Shown: positions 1 to 8,516 of the stretch, piece by piece
How the letters are laid out: every line of letters begins with the position of its first letter
Position numbering within the stretch: position 1 is the stretch's first letter
Source of the DNA: Candidatus Latescibacterota bacterium
Lineage (GTDB): Bacteria; Latescibacterota; UBA2968; UBA8231
NCBI GenBank assembly: GCA_022820485.1
Contig: JAJEFJ010000056.1
Coordinates: 1-37,748 of the forward strand
Direction: 5' to 3'
Length of the DNA: 37,748 nucleotides
Notes under the pieces: generated by a model
What the model was told of the DNA's origin: nothing
The model's input: only the letters and a program-made list of their open reading frames with translations
Databases searched by the model: none
Position numbers and translations under genes: made by a program

Positions 1-19
1 AGAAGCTGTCTGAAAACCC
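1..19 (+). repeat. IS left terminal inverted repeat
   Basis: The 19 bases starting AGAAGCTGTC are the exact reverse complement of 915-933. The match ends at base 20, where T faces G at 914 instead of the C needed to pair. This is the transposase-binding left end. Confidence 0.92.
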
Positions 20-100
20 TTAATGTAGCCTCTATTTGAACGGGCGTACTCATCGAGCCATATTCAGGTTTCACGACAAACTCTGAACAGAAAGGCTTGT

Positions 101-907
101 ATGATGAGTACGCCGCGTATGCAATATGCCACCGATGTAACCGATGCACAATGGCAGCAGATCGAACCGTTGCTGCCGGTGCCGCGTCGGCAGCCGGGCG
201 GTCCGGGTCGCCCACCCCGGGATCGACGCCAAATCGTCAACGGGCTTTTGTATTTGAACAAGACGGGGTGTCCTTGGGCTTTGTTGCCTTGTTGTTTTGG
301 GCCGTGGAAAACGGTGTATGATTACTTTCGTCGCTGGACGCTGCAAGGGGTCTGGCCGCCGGTGCTGGATCAGTTGACCCAGCGGGAGCGCCGCCAGAGT
401 GGCCGGGCTGCAATGCCGTCGGCTGGCTTAGTCGATAGTCAGACGATTAAGGCGGCAACCCATGGTAAAACAACCGGTTATGACGCCGGTAAAAAGATCA
501 AAGGCCGCAAACGGCATCTGTTGGTGGACACCTCGGGCTTGCTGCGACAGGTGGTCGTCACCGCCGCCGATGTCGACGATCGAGCGGGCCTCAAGCAGCT
601 TTTGACGCGCTTAGGGCGCACGGGCGTGGCTCGCTTACGCAAGCTGTGGGCGGATGGCGGCTATCAAGGCGAGGCGATCCGAACGTGGGTGGCTAACCGG
701 AAAAAGACCCACAAAATCGACTTGGAAGTCGTCGCTAAACAAGGCGGCGGCTTTACGGTGCTACCCCGCCGTTGGGTCGTCGAGCGCACCTTGGCGTGGT
801 TGATGAACTTTCGCCGCCATGCCAGAGATTATGAGGTCTTGACCCGACATAGCGAAGCCTTAATTCAGATCGCCATGATCCACTTGCTACTCAAACGGAT
901 CAAATAG
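101..907 (+). CDS. IS5-family DDE transposase
   Basis: This 268-residue protein catalyses cut-and-paste transposition of the surrounding element. The N-terminus (YATDVTDAQW, followed by PLLP) is the helical DUF4096-type region typical of IS5 transposases. The catalytic triad appears to be D112 (in LVDSQTIKAA), D185 (in WADGGYQGE) and E229 (in RRWVVERTLAWL), with the basic GRKRH motif at 135-139. Length is normal for the family, with no frameshift or internal stop, so the enzyme could be active. Start codons at 101, 104 and 119 are all possible; 101 is chosen for the weak AAAGG upstream near 91-95. The stop codon lies just inside the right inverted repeat. Confidence 0.93.
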   Translation: MMSTPRMQYATDVTDAQWQQIEPLLPVPRRQPGGPGRPPRDRRQIVNGLLYLNKTGCPWALLPCCFGPWKTVYDYFRRWTLQGVWPPVLDQLTQRERRQSGRAAMPSAGLVDSQTIKAATHGKTTGYDAGKKIKGRKRHLLVDTSGLLRQVVVTAADVDDRAGLKQLLTRLGRTGVARLRKLWADGGYQGEAIRTWVANRKKTHKIDLEVVAKQGGGFTVLPRRWVVERTLAWLMNFRRHARDYEVLTRHSEALIQIAMIHLLLKRIK

Positions 908-2064
908 GAAAATGGGGTTTTCAGACAGCTTCTTAGGATCTCTACAGTGTGTTTCCATGTTGAGCCGTGGAAAAACTCAAGGTGCCGTTTGGTCTCATAC
1001 GAGACAAACACACTTGCAGGCAGCTTCCCCAAATCCTGTATTTTTAGTACTCCTCGACTCCAAGGGTCCAGCGCACACGTATATCCATCCAGTTGTTCAG
1101 TTACATAAATCGAGACTTTGGACATCTGTCTAAATTTATGCACAATTTGTTCTTTTTCATAAGATCTTATTAACGGCTTTGATGCGTCGCCAAACATCCA
1201 TCGCCGATAGTAAGCCTGCTCTCCTTTTGTTTCGCGAGAGGCAATCGCATCTGCGAATGTCAATAAAACTAAGTAGTCTAAGTCATATTTTATGTTAGCC
1301 AATTTTTTATCTGATATGCTCCTAAACTTATCCTCACCTCGGCATTCTCTATCACAACATACCGCAAGAAGTGATTTAGATAGATGCCACAGGACCCAAG
1401 TAGAATCTACTTTACCAGGATTTTGAATAATGTTCTTCAATACTAACCGAATATTCTCTGGGTTATTGATCAAATTATAACAAACCTTAACAACTTCCCT
1501 ATCATTGGGATTTCTGTTTCTAATCTTTTCTATATCTTCTTCGTGAAATGGTGATTGAGAAACTGCAAGGTTCCGTAATAATTCAAGACTGCTCTTACTT
1601 TCTGCTTCTCCCTTCCAACCCTTAATTAGGGTATCCAAATCGTCAGGTTGAAATTCTGAATTTTCTTTTAACATCTTCCGCAGGTTTTCAGTTTTTTTAT
1701 TATCTACAGGATCGCCGTACGGACGATGATCTTTAAGCTCAGTCTTACACATCTTGGATACATGTTCACAGACCTCGATAGCATCCCTGTACTCCACAAG
1801 CCGGGGTATTGCTAGGGACCATTGATTGTGATCAGATGTGATAAGCTCACGAGCCAAAGTATCGATTAGCATGATGCGACCACCTTGTTCACATATTGTG
1901 TGAAGCGGCGCACCATCCTTTTTCATGCCACGAATATAGCTAGCGTCGATAATAATGCGTGGACTTGTCGCTTGTCCGTTACTGTCGGCTTGCTTGTCAA
2001 GCTGCTTGGTCTCGCCTTCCATGGGTTCTTGTCTCCTGTCAACGTCTGAAACTTCCATTGCCAT
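865..2064 (-). pseudogene. PIN-like nuclease candidate, 3' end cut by the IS element
   Basis: The native part covers about 934-2064 (roughly 377 residues). The remaining 22 or so C-terminal residues and the stop are read from IS DNA in antisense, so the true C-terminus is lost. A hydrophobic strand ending in Asp (RIIIDASYI, D40), a following LARELI with E73, and a later YLVLLTFADAIASRE segment resemble the acidic motifs of PIN-domain RNases, but the spacing is much longer than in VapC toxins. The start is ATG 2064, preceded by AAAGGTGG at 5-nt spacing; the GTG at 2073 is less likely. It is the last gene of the GTPase cassette, 56 nt after the YaaW-family gene. A degradative effector role is inferred from the fold guess only. 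Confidence 0.6.
915..933 (+). repeat. IS right terminal inverted repeat
   Basis: This is the exact reverse complement of bases 1-19. Flanking bases at 933-935 read TTA, a possible half of a 3-bp target duplication. Confidence 0.92.
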
Positions 2065-2120
2065 GTTAGCCACCTTTCTGTTCTTGTGTTTCCTTTGAAA
2101 AACAGTGGATTATATGGCCG

Positions 2121-2786
2121 TCAGGAAAAATTGCCCTGTTGTTTTGCCCGTAGTGCTGACAAGTAGAGGATTGCAGGAATCAGCCGCTTGTAATTCGCGC
2201 CAGTGAGTTTCCAAATTGCGAATAGCCCTGCACCAATCCAGCCGACAGGACCAATAATTACGGCAATAGCGCTTGACATGGTAGTGTAAACCGCAAACGG
2301 CAGCGTGACACCTATAACGCTTGTTAAGGTGCCCAGTGCTGTAGAAGCGAGCAAATAAACTCCAAATCCAGATAGTTGAGCCGCTGTCAGGGCAGTAAAG
2401 ATGCTCGTGTTTCCGGCCAATGCCCCGCCTTTGTCAAACTCTTGGGCCGCCCGTTGCAACTCGGCTTCCATCGCCATCTTCTGATCTGGCGTCATCTTCT
2501 CCCAAACTGTCTGAAACACCTTGCGTGCAATCTCAACCTCAAGGTCTTCGACTTTCACCCCAAAATGCTCAATCCCGAGTTTCTCTGCCACTTGGCAGAC
2601 GATTTGGGAATAGGAGGGTTCGCTTCCCCCCACATAGCCAAAAACGGATTGGCAGTTCCACCAAAAAGCCTCCACAATATGATCAGGACGGAGGCTCTCA
2701 GCTTTAAGTATTTCCGCCAAAGCACCAAGTTCCATTGGCTTTGCTTTGGCGAGTATCATACCAAGTTCTTCTTGTATGGAACTCAT
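2121..2786 (-). CDS. UPF0174/YaaW-family membrane-associated protein
   Basis: This 221-residue protein of unknown biochemical function matches the YaaW/UPF0174 pattern. It has an N-terminal helical part, a central YSQIVCQVAEKLGI-like segment (59-72), a basic/acidic helical stretch with EKMTPDQ (97-102), and a hydrophobic C-terminal half (about 138-192) with the family-typical LPFAVYTTMSSAIAVIIGPVGW (162-183) and an ending with IPAILYLSALR (203-213). The hydrophobic part could form two membrane hairpins or a membrane-associated helical bundle. ATG 2786 lies one base after the stop of the preceding gene, so translation is probably coupled. In this cassette it may link the GTPase to membrane damage or sensing; that is inference. 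Confidence 0.75.
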   Translation of the reverse strand: MSSIQEELGMILAKAKPMELGALAEILKAESLRPDHIVEAFWWNCQSVFGYVGGSEPSYSQIVCQVAEKLGIEHFGVKVEDLEVEIARKVFQTVWEKMTPDQKMAMEAELQRAAQEFDKGGALAGNTSIFTALTAAQLSGFGVYLLASTALGTLTSVIGVTLPFAVYTTMSSAIAVIIGPVGWIGAGLFAIWKLTGANYKRLIPAILYLSALRAKQQGNFS

Positions 2787-2787
2787 T

Positions 2788-3552
2788 TCAGAAATCTACT
2801 TTGACGGTAAGAGTAAACTCTGTTTGTTCGCGCACATGGCGATCATAGTTCGCTTCCAGAGAGATAAAGGCAGGCACATTAAGATTGGCTAGTACGTTAA
2901 AATTGCGTTTTACTTCACTCGTCATGTTCAATCGGAGCTCTCGACTTGAGAGTAAATTGTTCGGATTCCGGCGCAGATCAATAAGTGAACACATAGCGTC
3001 ATCACCTGATAATCCAGTCCGTTTCAGATGTTTTTCGGCTGCCTGTACATCTGGTGGACCTCCTTGGAATTTATCGTGCAAGGTCAGCTTGTCATAGAAC
3101 GAAGCCATCTCTTTATCCTCTATTTTGATATCTCCAGTGCCCTTCATAGATAGGTCGCCTTGAATAGAAACGATTTTCCTATCCTCAATATTTTTCAACT
3201 CAATCTGCTCTACTGTAACTTCACGCGCACCTAAATTCATGCATAACGTGGAAAAATGCAGGTATTTGGCCAGTGCGAAACGCTCCACAGCTTGTATTGA
3301 ATTTTCGTATACATTCTTATCGAAAGGACTTTGAATCAGTACAGCACCCGGCTGTACAAGACCGCTATCAATTAAGTCTTGCACGATGGGATTAGACTCC
3401 TTCAAAGAAGAAGAAAGAGTGTACACTTCTTTGTTGAGTAGAAGATCAGCTCCACCCTCTTCGTAGCGTAGAGCATCGATATCTTGCTGGTCCAGTACCA
3501 GCACAGTTTTGCGGCGATGGGGTTCATCCGGCCATGTTCTATCATCGGTCAT
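2788..3552 (-). CDS. uncharacterised cassette protein with strand-rich C-terminal half
   Basis: I do not recognise this 254-residue protein. The N-terminus (1-30) is charged, followed by a helical stretch to about 105. From about 110 to the end there are alternating strand-like segments (REVTVEQIEL, RKIVSIQGDL, FISLEANY, EFTLTVKVDF). No signal peptide or membrane segment is visible. ATG 3552 is chosen because AAAGGGA precedes it by 6-7 nt; the frame is open to 3705 but that would overlap the upstream gene by 73 nt. The stop is 1 nt before the YaaW-family start. The gene lies in the middle of the GTPase cassette and shares its AT-rich composition, so it was probably acquired with it. Confidence 0.7.
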   Translation of the reverse strand: MTDDRTWPDEPHRRKTVLVLDQQDIDALRYEEGGADLLLNKEVYTLSSSLKESNPIVQDLIDSGLVQPGAVLIQSPFDKNVYENSIQAVERFALAKYLHFSTLCMNLGAREVTVEQIELKNIEDRKIVSIQGDLSMKGTGDIKIEDKEMASFYDKLTLHDKFQGGPPDVQAAEKHLKRTGLSGDDAMCSLIDLRRNPNNLLSSRELRLNMTSEVKRNFNVLANLNVPAFISLEANYDRHVREQTEFTLTVKVDF

Positions 3553-3632
3553 GCTGTGTCCCTTTGATATGGTTGGAAGCGTAGATTCTGGACGAGGATC
3601 TGTAATGATGAAACCGCGTCTTGAGTCTTTTC

Positions 3633-4160
3633 TTATTCTCTGAAAAGTATTTTGTAGATCACCCCGAGCACTGCTAGTACGATCACTAAGACTCCTACTC
3701 CCCACAGCACCTTTCCCACCATTGCGCGCATTCTGCTTTTTTTTTGCGCTTCTTCTAAAATAGCGTCAACACCATCACCAGCTACTTTTTGGCTCTCGGC
3801 TGAAACTTTCCATCCGATGCGCTCGGCAAAGCCGACCACGGCTTTGACCACATCGCCAGACCACGAAGCCGGAGGTGGTTCTGGTACACGACCATAACAT
3901 ACAATCGGCGCGATTCTACCGGCATCATCCAACTCATCCGAGGGAGTCTCCAATAGAAACTTGTCGTCGAGTAAAAACGCGGCATGAGACCCTTTAGAGA
4001 AAACCTGACAGCCGTCTAAGGAGACCTTAGAGATTTGTCGGGCCAACTTTTGGCGTTCGGCTACATCCTCTTCTGCAAGTGGATGCTGATATAGCTCCAT
4101 GTGATCGGGATCTTGATTGTCCAGTCTTTGAGCTCGAAACGATAGGGCGAAATTTTTCAT
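3633..4160 (-). CDS. tail-anchored membrane protein of the GTPase cassette
   Basis: This 175-residue protein matches no family I know. A soluble region (1-147) is followed by one strongly hydrophobic helix (about 150-171, rich in V, L, I and G) and a short KILFRE end, the layout of a C-tail-anchored protein with its main domain in the cytoplasm. A basic amphipathic stretch (KKSRMR, 140-145) precedes the helix and fits the positive-inside rule. Its start overlaps the GTPase stop as ATGA (4157-4160), so the two are translationally coupled and plausibly form one membrane complex; the GTPase itself has an N-terminal membrane helix. A gap of 80 nt separates it from the next cassette gene. Confidence 0.75.
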   Translation of the reverse strand: MKNFALSFRAQRLDNQDPDHMELYQHPLAEEDVAERQKLARQISKVSLDGCQVFSKGSHAAFLLDDKFLLETPSDELDDAGRIAPIVCYGRVPEPPPASWSGDVVKAVVGFAERIGWKVSAESQKVAGDGVDAILEEAQKKSRMRAMVGKVLWGVGVLVIVLAVLGVIYKILFRE

Positions 4161-4867
4161 GTTGATTTTCTATCCTTATAAGTTTTTATCTGGTGGAACA
4201 ACTGATATACTACATCTTCCGTCGTATCCAGTGTCTTTAAGCTACCGAATACGAACCTTACCTTACTACCACCTCCTCCGAGTAGTCCAATTCTTTGGAA
4301 AATAGGCATGTTCTGCACTTTTGCCTCATAACTCCCAGTTTGAGCTTTTGGCAAGGTAGTAAAGTCGGGATCGGTACGATCGCAGTAGGTTCCAATAATA
4401 AAAAGAGGATACTTCTTGCGTTTGTCCTCTTTCTCAAGTTCGTCCAGCCATCTTTTAATTTGACCTATATCCTTCTGGACGCGGTTTTCGGTAGGTTTAT
4501 GGCTTGCCATGAGTTGATCTACCCGCAGGAGATATAGGACTATATCCGCCTCGATGACGACCTGTTTCCATTGATCGTACTCAGTAGGAATGTCAGCACC
4601 TGACAATTGTTTCAAAGGCGGAATGTTCAATTCTAGATCTCTGAGTTGAAAACGACGACCGGGAACTTCTCGAGCATAAAGATCCGGCTTATACTGCTTC
4701 GGAATGGAGCCTGTAGTAAGGAAATCGATCAAGCAAGTCTTACCCACCGCCCGTTCGCCAAGAACGGCGAGTGTCCTGCCCTTGAGAGATTTCTTTAAAG
4801 CACGGATTGCCACTGCTGCTAGCACTGCCGAGGTGAAAACGACTACTGGTATAAGAGGAAAAGGCAT
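4157..4867 (-). CDS. membrane-anchored small GTPase-like protein
   Basis: This 236-residue P-loop protein starts with a hydrophobic helix (about 4-22), followed by a Ras-like GTPase domain. Walker A is GERAVGKT (37-44). The strand IVLYLLRVDQL (109-119) resembles the region after switch II. The G4 site is a degenerate T-x-x-D (TYCD, 160-163) in FIIGTYCDRTD instead of NKxD. A canonical DxxG switch II motif is not evident; LSGAD (88-92) occupies the expected area. Nucleotide specificity is therefore uncertain. ATG 4867 has AGGAGAG upstream at good spacing. It is the first gene of the cassette, 74 nt after nadK, and a regulatory switch for the downstream proteins is the natural inference. Confidence 0.8.
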   Translation of the reverse strand: MPFPLIPVVVFTSAVLAAVAIRALKKSLKGRTLAVLGERAVGKTCLIDFLTTGSIPKQYKPDLYAREVPGRRFQLRDLELNIPPLKQLSGADIPTEYDQWKQVVIEADIVLYLLRVDQLMASHKPTENRVQKDIGQIKRWLDELEKEDKRKKYPLFIIGTYCDRTDPDFTTLPKAQTGSYEAKVQNMPIFQRIGLLGGGGSKVRFVFGSLKTLDTTEDVVYQLFHQIKTYKDRKST

Positions 4868-4909
4868 TGAAGTTTCTCTCCTATGCTGAATAGGACTTGA
4901 TTACCCGCT

Positions 4910-4939
4910 AATGTACACTACTCGCTGAGCGGAACACAA
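4910..4939 (-). promoter_or_regulatory. candidate promoter of the GTPase cassette
   Basis: On the minus strand, TTGTGT (4934-4939) is followed after 18 nt by TACATT (4910-4915), about 40 nt before the GTPase start. It would give the island its own transcription rather than read-through from nadK. The match to consensus is moderate. Confidence 0.35.
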
Positions 4940-4941
4940 CT

Positions 4942-5742
4942 CTACCAAGAAAGCTTCTCAGACAAGTTATGAAAAAAGTACTTATCGTCGAGATATATCA
5001 GCCGCGCCGTGTGCTCCGCTTGACTGACGTACACCTCTTGCTCGGGATCTAGGCTGCATATTTCGCGGCCATCGGCAATGAGCGCCACGTGACTGTCCAA
5101 GGTCTCGGAACTGACGCGCAGCCGCACCCGTTTCTCGGCCGGCAGGATCAAGGTCCGCGACGTGAAGTTGTATTCGTTGATGCCGTCGAGCAACATGCAG
5201 CGCACCTCCGGCATGACCAGCGGCGCACCCATCGACAGCAACAGCCCGGTGCTGCCCGTCGGCGTGCCAACGACCACGCCGTCGCCGCGAATGGTGCGAA
5301 TTTTGGCGTCGTCAACAAAGACATCCGTCGAGAGCATTTTGTGGTGCGCCCGCAAGGTCACCTCGTTGAAAACCAGACTCTCGCCGCAGGGATGGCGGCA
5401 AGAGAGCACCAAGCGCTCGCTGACAAAGTACTGGCCATCGACTAAGAGTTGGACGATGCGCGCCAAGTCCTTGCGGTCTCCAGCGGTCAAAAAGCCAACG
5501 GTGCCAAAATTGATCGCCAGCACTGGCCGCTGAGGGAAGTGCGCAAAGGCGCGGAGCACTGTGCCATCGCCTCCAAGCGCAATGACCAAATCCAAGTCAT
5601 CCGGGTGCTCGTCGCCCTCGATAAAACATACTGCGATTCCATGCGGATCAAATAGGTCACGCACCTCGGCGACCAGATAGTCCAAATCCTGATCGCGCGG
5701 CAACACCCCAACTTTTTTCAGTGCGAGTTGCACCGACGCCAA
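4942..5742 (-). CDS. nadK: NAD kinase
   Basis: NAD kinase phosphorylates NAD to NADP in the cytoplasm, feeding the reductive steps of the fatty-acid genes upstream in this run. The 266-residue length is near the short end of the family. The signature GGDGT is at 57-61 with the catalytic Asp, followed by the NAD-contacting FNEVTL (125-130) and the glycine-rich GDGVVVGTPTGSTG (153-166). The C-terminal half has the usual strand-rich fold ending in DDKYFFHNLSEKL. It starts 10 nt after the stop of the dehydrogenase gene and is the last housekeeping gene before the AT-rich island. The ATG 5742 start fits the normal N-terminus, which lacks an extension. Confidence 0.93.
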   Translation of the reverse strand: MASVQLALKKVGVLPRDQDLDYLVAEVRDLFDPHGIAVCFIEGDEHPDDLDLVIALGGDGTVLRAFAHFPQRPVLAINFGTVGFLTAGDRKDLARIVQLLVDGQYFVSERLVLSCRHPCGESLVFNEVTLRAHHKMLSTDVFVDDAKIRTIRGDGVVVGTPTGSTGLLLSMGAPLVMPEVRCMLLDGINEYNFTSRTLILPAEKRVRLRVSSETLDSHVALIADGREICSLDPEQEVYVSQAEHTARLIYLDDKYFFHNLSEKLSW

Positions 5743-5752
5743 CCTCGGAGGG

Positions 5753-6664
5753 CTACTCGGCCCGCGCTTGTCTGTCAGCCTGGGCCTCGTAGGCCTTGAT
5801 CAGCGCCTGGGTCCCCTCTTCGGCACAACCAGCGCGCTCGACGATGTTGAAAAACTGGTGGGAGATGCTCACGGCCGGCAGGGCCAGCTTGACATCATTG
5901 GCCGCCTGCAACACCAACCGCAGGTCCTTTTGCTGCAAATAGACCATAAAGCCTGGGTCAAAATCGCCAGCGGCAATGCGCGGACCTAAATTGCTCAACT
6001 GCCAAGAGCCAGCCGCGCCGCCACTGATGGCGTCGATGACCTTTTGCACGTCCAAGTCAGAAGTCGCCGCCAGCATCAGGGCCTCGGCCATGGCCATGTT
6101 GTTGACCGAAACCGCGATTTGGTTACAGAGCTTAGTCGTCTGACCCGCGCCGTTGGAACCAATCAAGTTGATGTTAGTACCCATCGCCTCAAAGACCGGC
6201 AGGCAGTGGTTAAAGACGGCCTCGTCGCCGCCGACCATGATCGACAGGGTGCCGTTGATCGCACCCACATCTCCGCCGCTGACCGGCGCGTCGAGCATGG
6301 CCACGCCCCGTTCCTGCAAGGCCGCGGCTACTTCGCGGGTGACTTTGGGCGACACCGTGCTCATATCGATGACCACCGCGCCCTCTTTGGCTCCGTCAAT
6401 CGCGCCCTCCTCGCCCACGAGTACCGCCTCCATATCGGGCGTGTCCGTGACGATGCTGATGATGACATCCGCACCCGTCGCCGCCTCCTTGGGCGAGCCG
6501 ACGCGCACGCCACCCGCGGCGACCACCTCGTCAACGCGCGGCCGGTCACTGCGGTTGTACACATTGAGTTGATAACCGGCTTTGAGCAGGTTCTTGGCCA
6601 TGGGCGCGCCCATGATCCCCAAGCCGATAAAGCCAATTTGCGTTTGCCCCGGTGCTGCTGACAT
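5753..6664 (-). CDS. beta-hydroxyacid dehydrogenase (HIBADH/tartronate semialdehyde reductase family)
   Basis: This 303-residue cytoplasmic NAD(P)-dependent enzyme belongs to the 3-hydroxyisobutyrate dehydrogenase/2-hydroxy-3-oxopropionate reductase family. The Rossmann motif GFIGLGIMGAPMAKNL lies at 11-26, the substrate-binding DAPVSGG at 125-131, and the catalytic lysine is K178 in GQTTKLCNQ, with the conserved K246 in QQKDLRL. NRSD after the second strand suggests a possible NADP preference. The exact substrate cannot be told from sequence, since family members act on 3-hydroxyisobutyrate, tartronate semialdehyde, 6-phosphogluconate-like acids or succinic semialdehyde. It lies between ppiD-like and nadK with 10-14 nt gaps. 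ATG 6664 is preceded by GGAGAGGA. Confidence 0.88.
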   Translation of the reverse strand: MSAAPGQTQIGFIGLGIMGAPMAKNLLKAGYQLNVYNRSDRPRVDEVVAAGGVRVGSPKEAATGADVIISIVTDTPDMEAVLVGEEGAIDGAKEGAVVIDMSTVSPKVTREVAAALQERGVAMLDAPVSGGDVGAINGTLSIMVGGDEAVFNHCLPVFEAMGTNINLIGSNGAGQTTKLCNQIAVSVNNMAMAEALMLAATSDLDVQKVIDAISGGAAGSWQLSNLGPRIAAGDFDPGFMVYLQQKDLRLVLQAANDVKLALPAVSISHQFFNIVERAGCAEEGTQALIKAYEAQADRQARAE

Positions 6665-6678
6665 GGTTCCTCTCCAAT

Positions 6679-8499
6679 CTAAAACGTGAAAAAGCGATGT
6701 CTGTTGTCCTCGATCTCGGCCGTCTCATACAAGTGCTTGAACCAGTTCTGCACGGCCTCCTGCTCGCGCTGAGCCTGTACTTGAGCGACGACCTGCTCGC
6801 GCTGCGCGGCAAATTGCTCCTCATCCACCGGCGTCTTCTCCAGCAGTTTCAGCAAGTAAGCCCCGCGCTTGCTGCCCTCGGCAACCTCGATCACTTCGCT
6901 GAGCCGGCCCTTTTCCAAGCGGAAGGCCGCACCGATCACCGCATTAGCACGACCTAGCCCCTCCACCGATTCGGAGCGCGCGAAAGCCTCGGGGCTGTGG
7001 AACTCCACCCCGACGTTTTGCGCCGCCTGTGCCAAGGAGGCCCCGGCTCCTACTTCTCGCCGCACGGCCTCTAGCTGGGCGGCGGCGCGCTCGGCCTTTT
7101 TGCGCGCGCGCACCAACGGCTCGAGTCGGTCCTTTAGCTCTTCCAAGGGGGCTATGCCCTCAGGCCGCTTGGCCACTAGCTGCGCCACCCACAGCCCCGA
7201 GTCGTCCTCGATGACTTGGCTGACAGCTCCAGGCTCCTGTTCAAAAAACCAGTTGACGAGCCACGTCGTGTTCGCGCTGATGCCCGGCACGGCTTGGCTC
7301 TCGCGCAGAAAACTCGTGGTCGTCGCCTCAGTGCCGGAGGCCGATAGCGTGGCGGCAAATCCCTCGGCTGTGGCCTGCTCTTGGAACGCCTCAGCCCGGC
7401 TGCGCAGGCTATCTTCAGTCGTGCGCGAGGGCTGGTATCGGAGCAGGATGTGGCGGGCGTGTACCCTCTCCCCGTCGCCTTCCTCCAAGCGTTCTTCCAC
7501 CTTGATCAGATGCCAACCATAGCGCGTCTGCACCGGCTCGGAAAGCTCGCCGGGTGCCAAGGCGAAGGCGGCTTCCTCAAAGGGCGTAACCATCTGGCCG
7601 CGACCAAAAAAACCGAGATCGCCGCCGCGAGCGGCCGATCCCTCATCGTCGGAGACCACCGCAGCCAACTCGGCAAAATCCGCGCCAGCCTCTATCTCTT
7701 GGCGGATTCGCTCGACCTCCTCTTTGGTCTCCAGCGAATCCTCAGCGCTAGCCACCTTGAGGAAGCGCACGTACTCCAGCTTTACCTGATCGGGGTGCTC
7801 GTAGTCGGCCACGCTTTCCTGGTAGTAGGCAGCCAAATCTTCGTCTGTTACCTCGATCTCGTCGTCCGCAGCGTCGCTGGGGGCAAATGCGTATTCGATG
7901 CGCACCTTTTCGTTGGCCTCAGCAAAGTGCTGGTGCGCTTCGTTGGGACTCACCTGCGCAGTGCCCCGCAGCATCCGCTGTAGCCTGTACTCGAGCAATT
8001 GCCGCTCAATCGTGCTCTCGATCCACAGGACTAAGGCTTGGTCGTTGGGATCGCTGAGATTGGCCGGATTGCCGATGAACTGGGCGTACTTATCCATGTC
8101 GAACGCGCCGTCGGTTTGAAAGGTCTCGAATTCGCGCACGACCTGCGGGGGGTTATTCCGCGTGTAAAAGGCGATTTCTCCGTCAGTTATCTCAAAGCCC
8201 AGGCGCTCGTACTCTTGGGTCAGGATGATCTCGCGGACGTAGTAGTCCCACACCTGCTGCACGAGCAGGGCCTGATCGGCGCGCTGCTCCTGCGGCATCT
8301 GGCGCGCTATCCGCCGCAGCGCGTCTTGGAACTCTTGGAGCGAAATGGTCTCGCCATTGACCACGCCGACCGCATCGCTGGCGGCGCTGGTGCCCGCACC
8401 CGAGTAGTCGGCCCCCCATTCGACGACGATTAAGCCGATGAAGGCGAATATCACAAACCACAAAACGAGCCCCGTCTTTTGGCGCAGCAAAGTCATCAT
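6679..8499 (-). CDS. PpiD/SurA-like peptidyl-prolyl isomerase, membrane-anchored
   Basis: This 606-residue foldase fits the size and layout of PpiD (about 620 residues), which assists proteins leaving the Sec translocon. A single N-terminal membrane helix (about 10-28) is followed by a SurA-N-like chaperone region starting at [18 protein letters not shown] (44-61) and extending to about 200. A parvulin domain follows at about 238-336, with [13 protein letters not shown] and an ending of [10 protein letters not shown] second degenerate parvulin-like or C-terminal chaperone part starts at HARHILLRY (348-356). No cleavable signal is seen, so it should stay anchored facing the periplasm. It sits 17 nt after the ABC ATPase gene. 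A double ATG start is present (8499 and 8496). Confidence 0.85.
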   Translation of the reverse strand: MMTLLRQKTGLVLWFVIFAFIGLIVVEWGADYSGAGTSAASDAVGVVNGETISLQEFQDALRRIARQMPQEQRADQALLVQQVWDYYVREIILTQEYERLGFEITDGEIAFYTRNNPPQVVREFETFQTDGAFDMDKYAQFIGNPANLSDPNDQALVLWIESTIERQLLEYRLQRMLRGTAQVSPNEAHQHFAEANEKVRIEYAFAPSDAADDEIEVTDEDLAAYYQESVADYEHPDQVKLEYVRFLKVASAEDSLETKEEVERIRQEIEAGADFAELAAVVSDDEGSAARGGDLGFFGRGQMVTPFEEAAFALAPGELSEPVQTRYGWHLIKVEERLEEGDGERVHARHILLRYQPSRTTEDSLRSRAEAFQEQATAEGFAATLSASGTEATTTSFLRESQAVPGISANTTWLVNWFFEQEPGAVSQVIEDDSGLWVAQLVAKRPEGIAPLEELKDRLEPLVRARKKAERAAAQLEAVRREVGAGASLAQAAQNVGVEFHSPEAFARSESVEGLGRANAVIGAAFRLEKGRLSEVIEVAEGSKRGAYLLKLLEKTPVDEEQFAAQREQVVAQVQAQREQEAVQNWFKHLYETAEIEDNRHRFFTF

Positions 8500-8516
8500 A
8501 AGCTATAGTTCTCCTG

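Larger units (their letters stand above)
1..933 (+). mobile_element. IS5-family insertion sequence, apparently complete
   Basis: The element is bounded by a perfect 19-bp inverted repeat (1-19 and 915-933) and carries one uninterrupted DDE transposase gene. Size and layout fit single-ORF members of the IS5 family. The right flank reads TTA at 933-935. If the target duplication is the TNA type of some IS5 subgroups, the element would really span 2-932 with TTA duplicated, but the left flank lies outside the window so this cannot be confirmed. The element sits inside the 3' part of the neighbouring PIN-like gene. The window starting at the IS edge suggests an assembly break at a repeated sequence. 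Confidence 0.92.

Noticed and set aside
3553..3705. Longer start for the strand-rich cassette protein
   Set aside because: It would overlap the tail-anchored protein gene by 73 nt; ATG 3552 has a clear ribosome-binding site.
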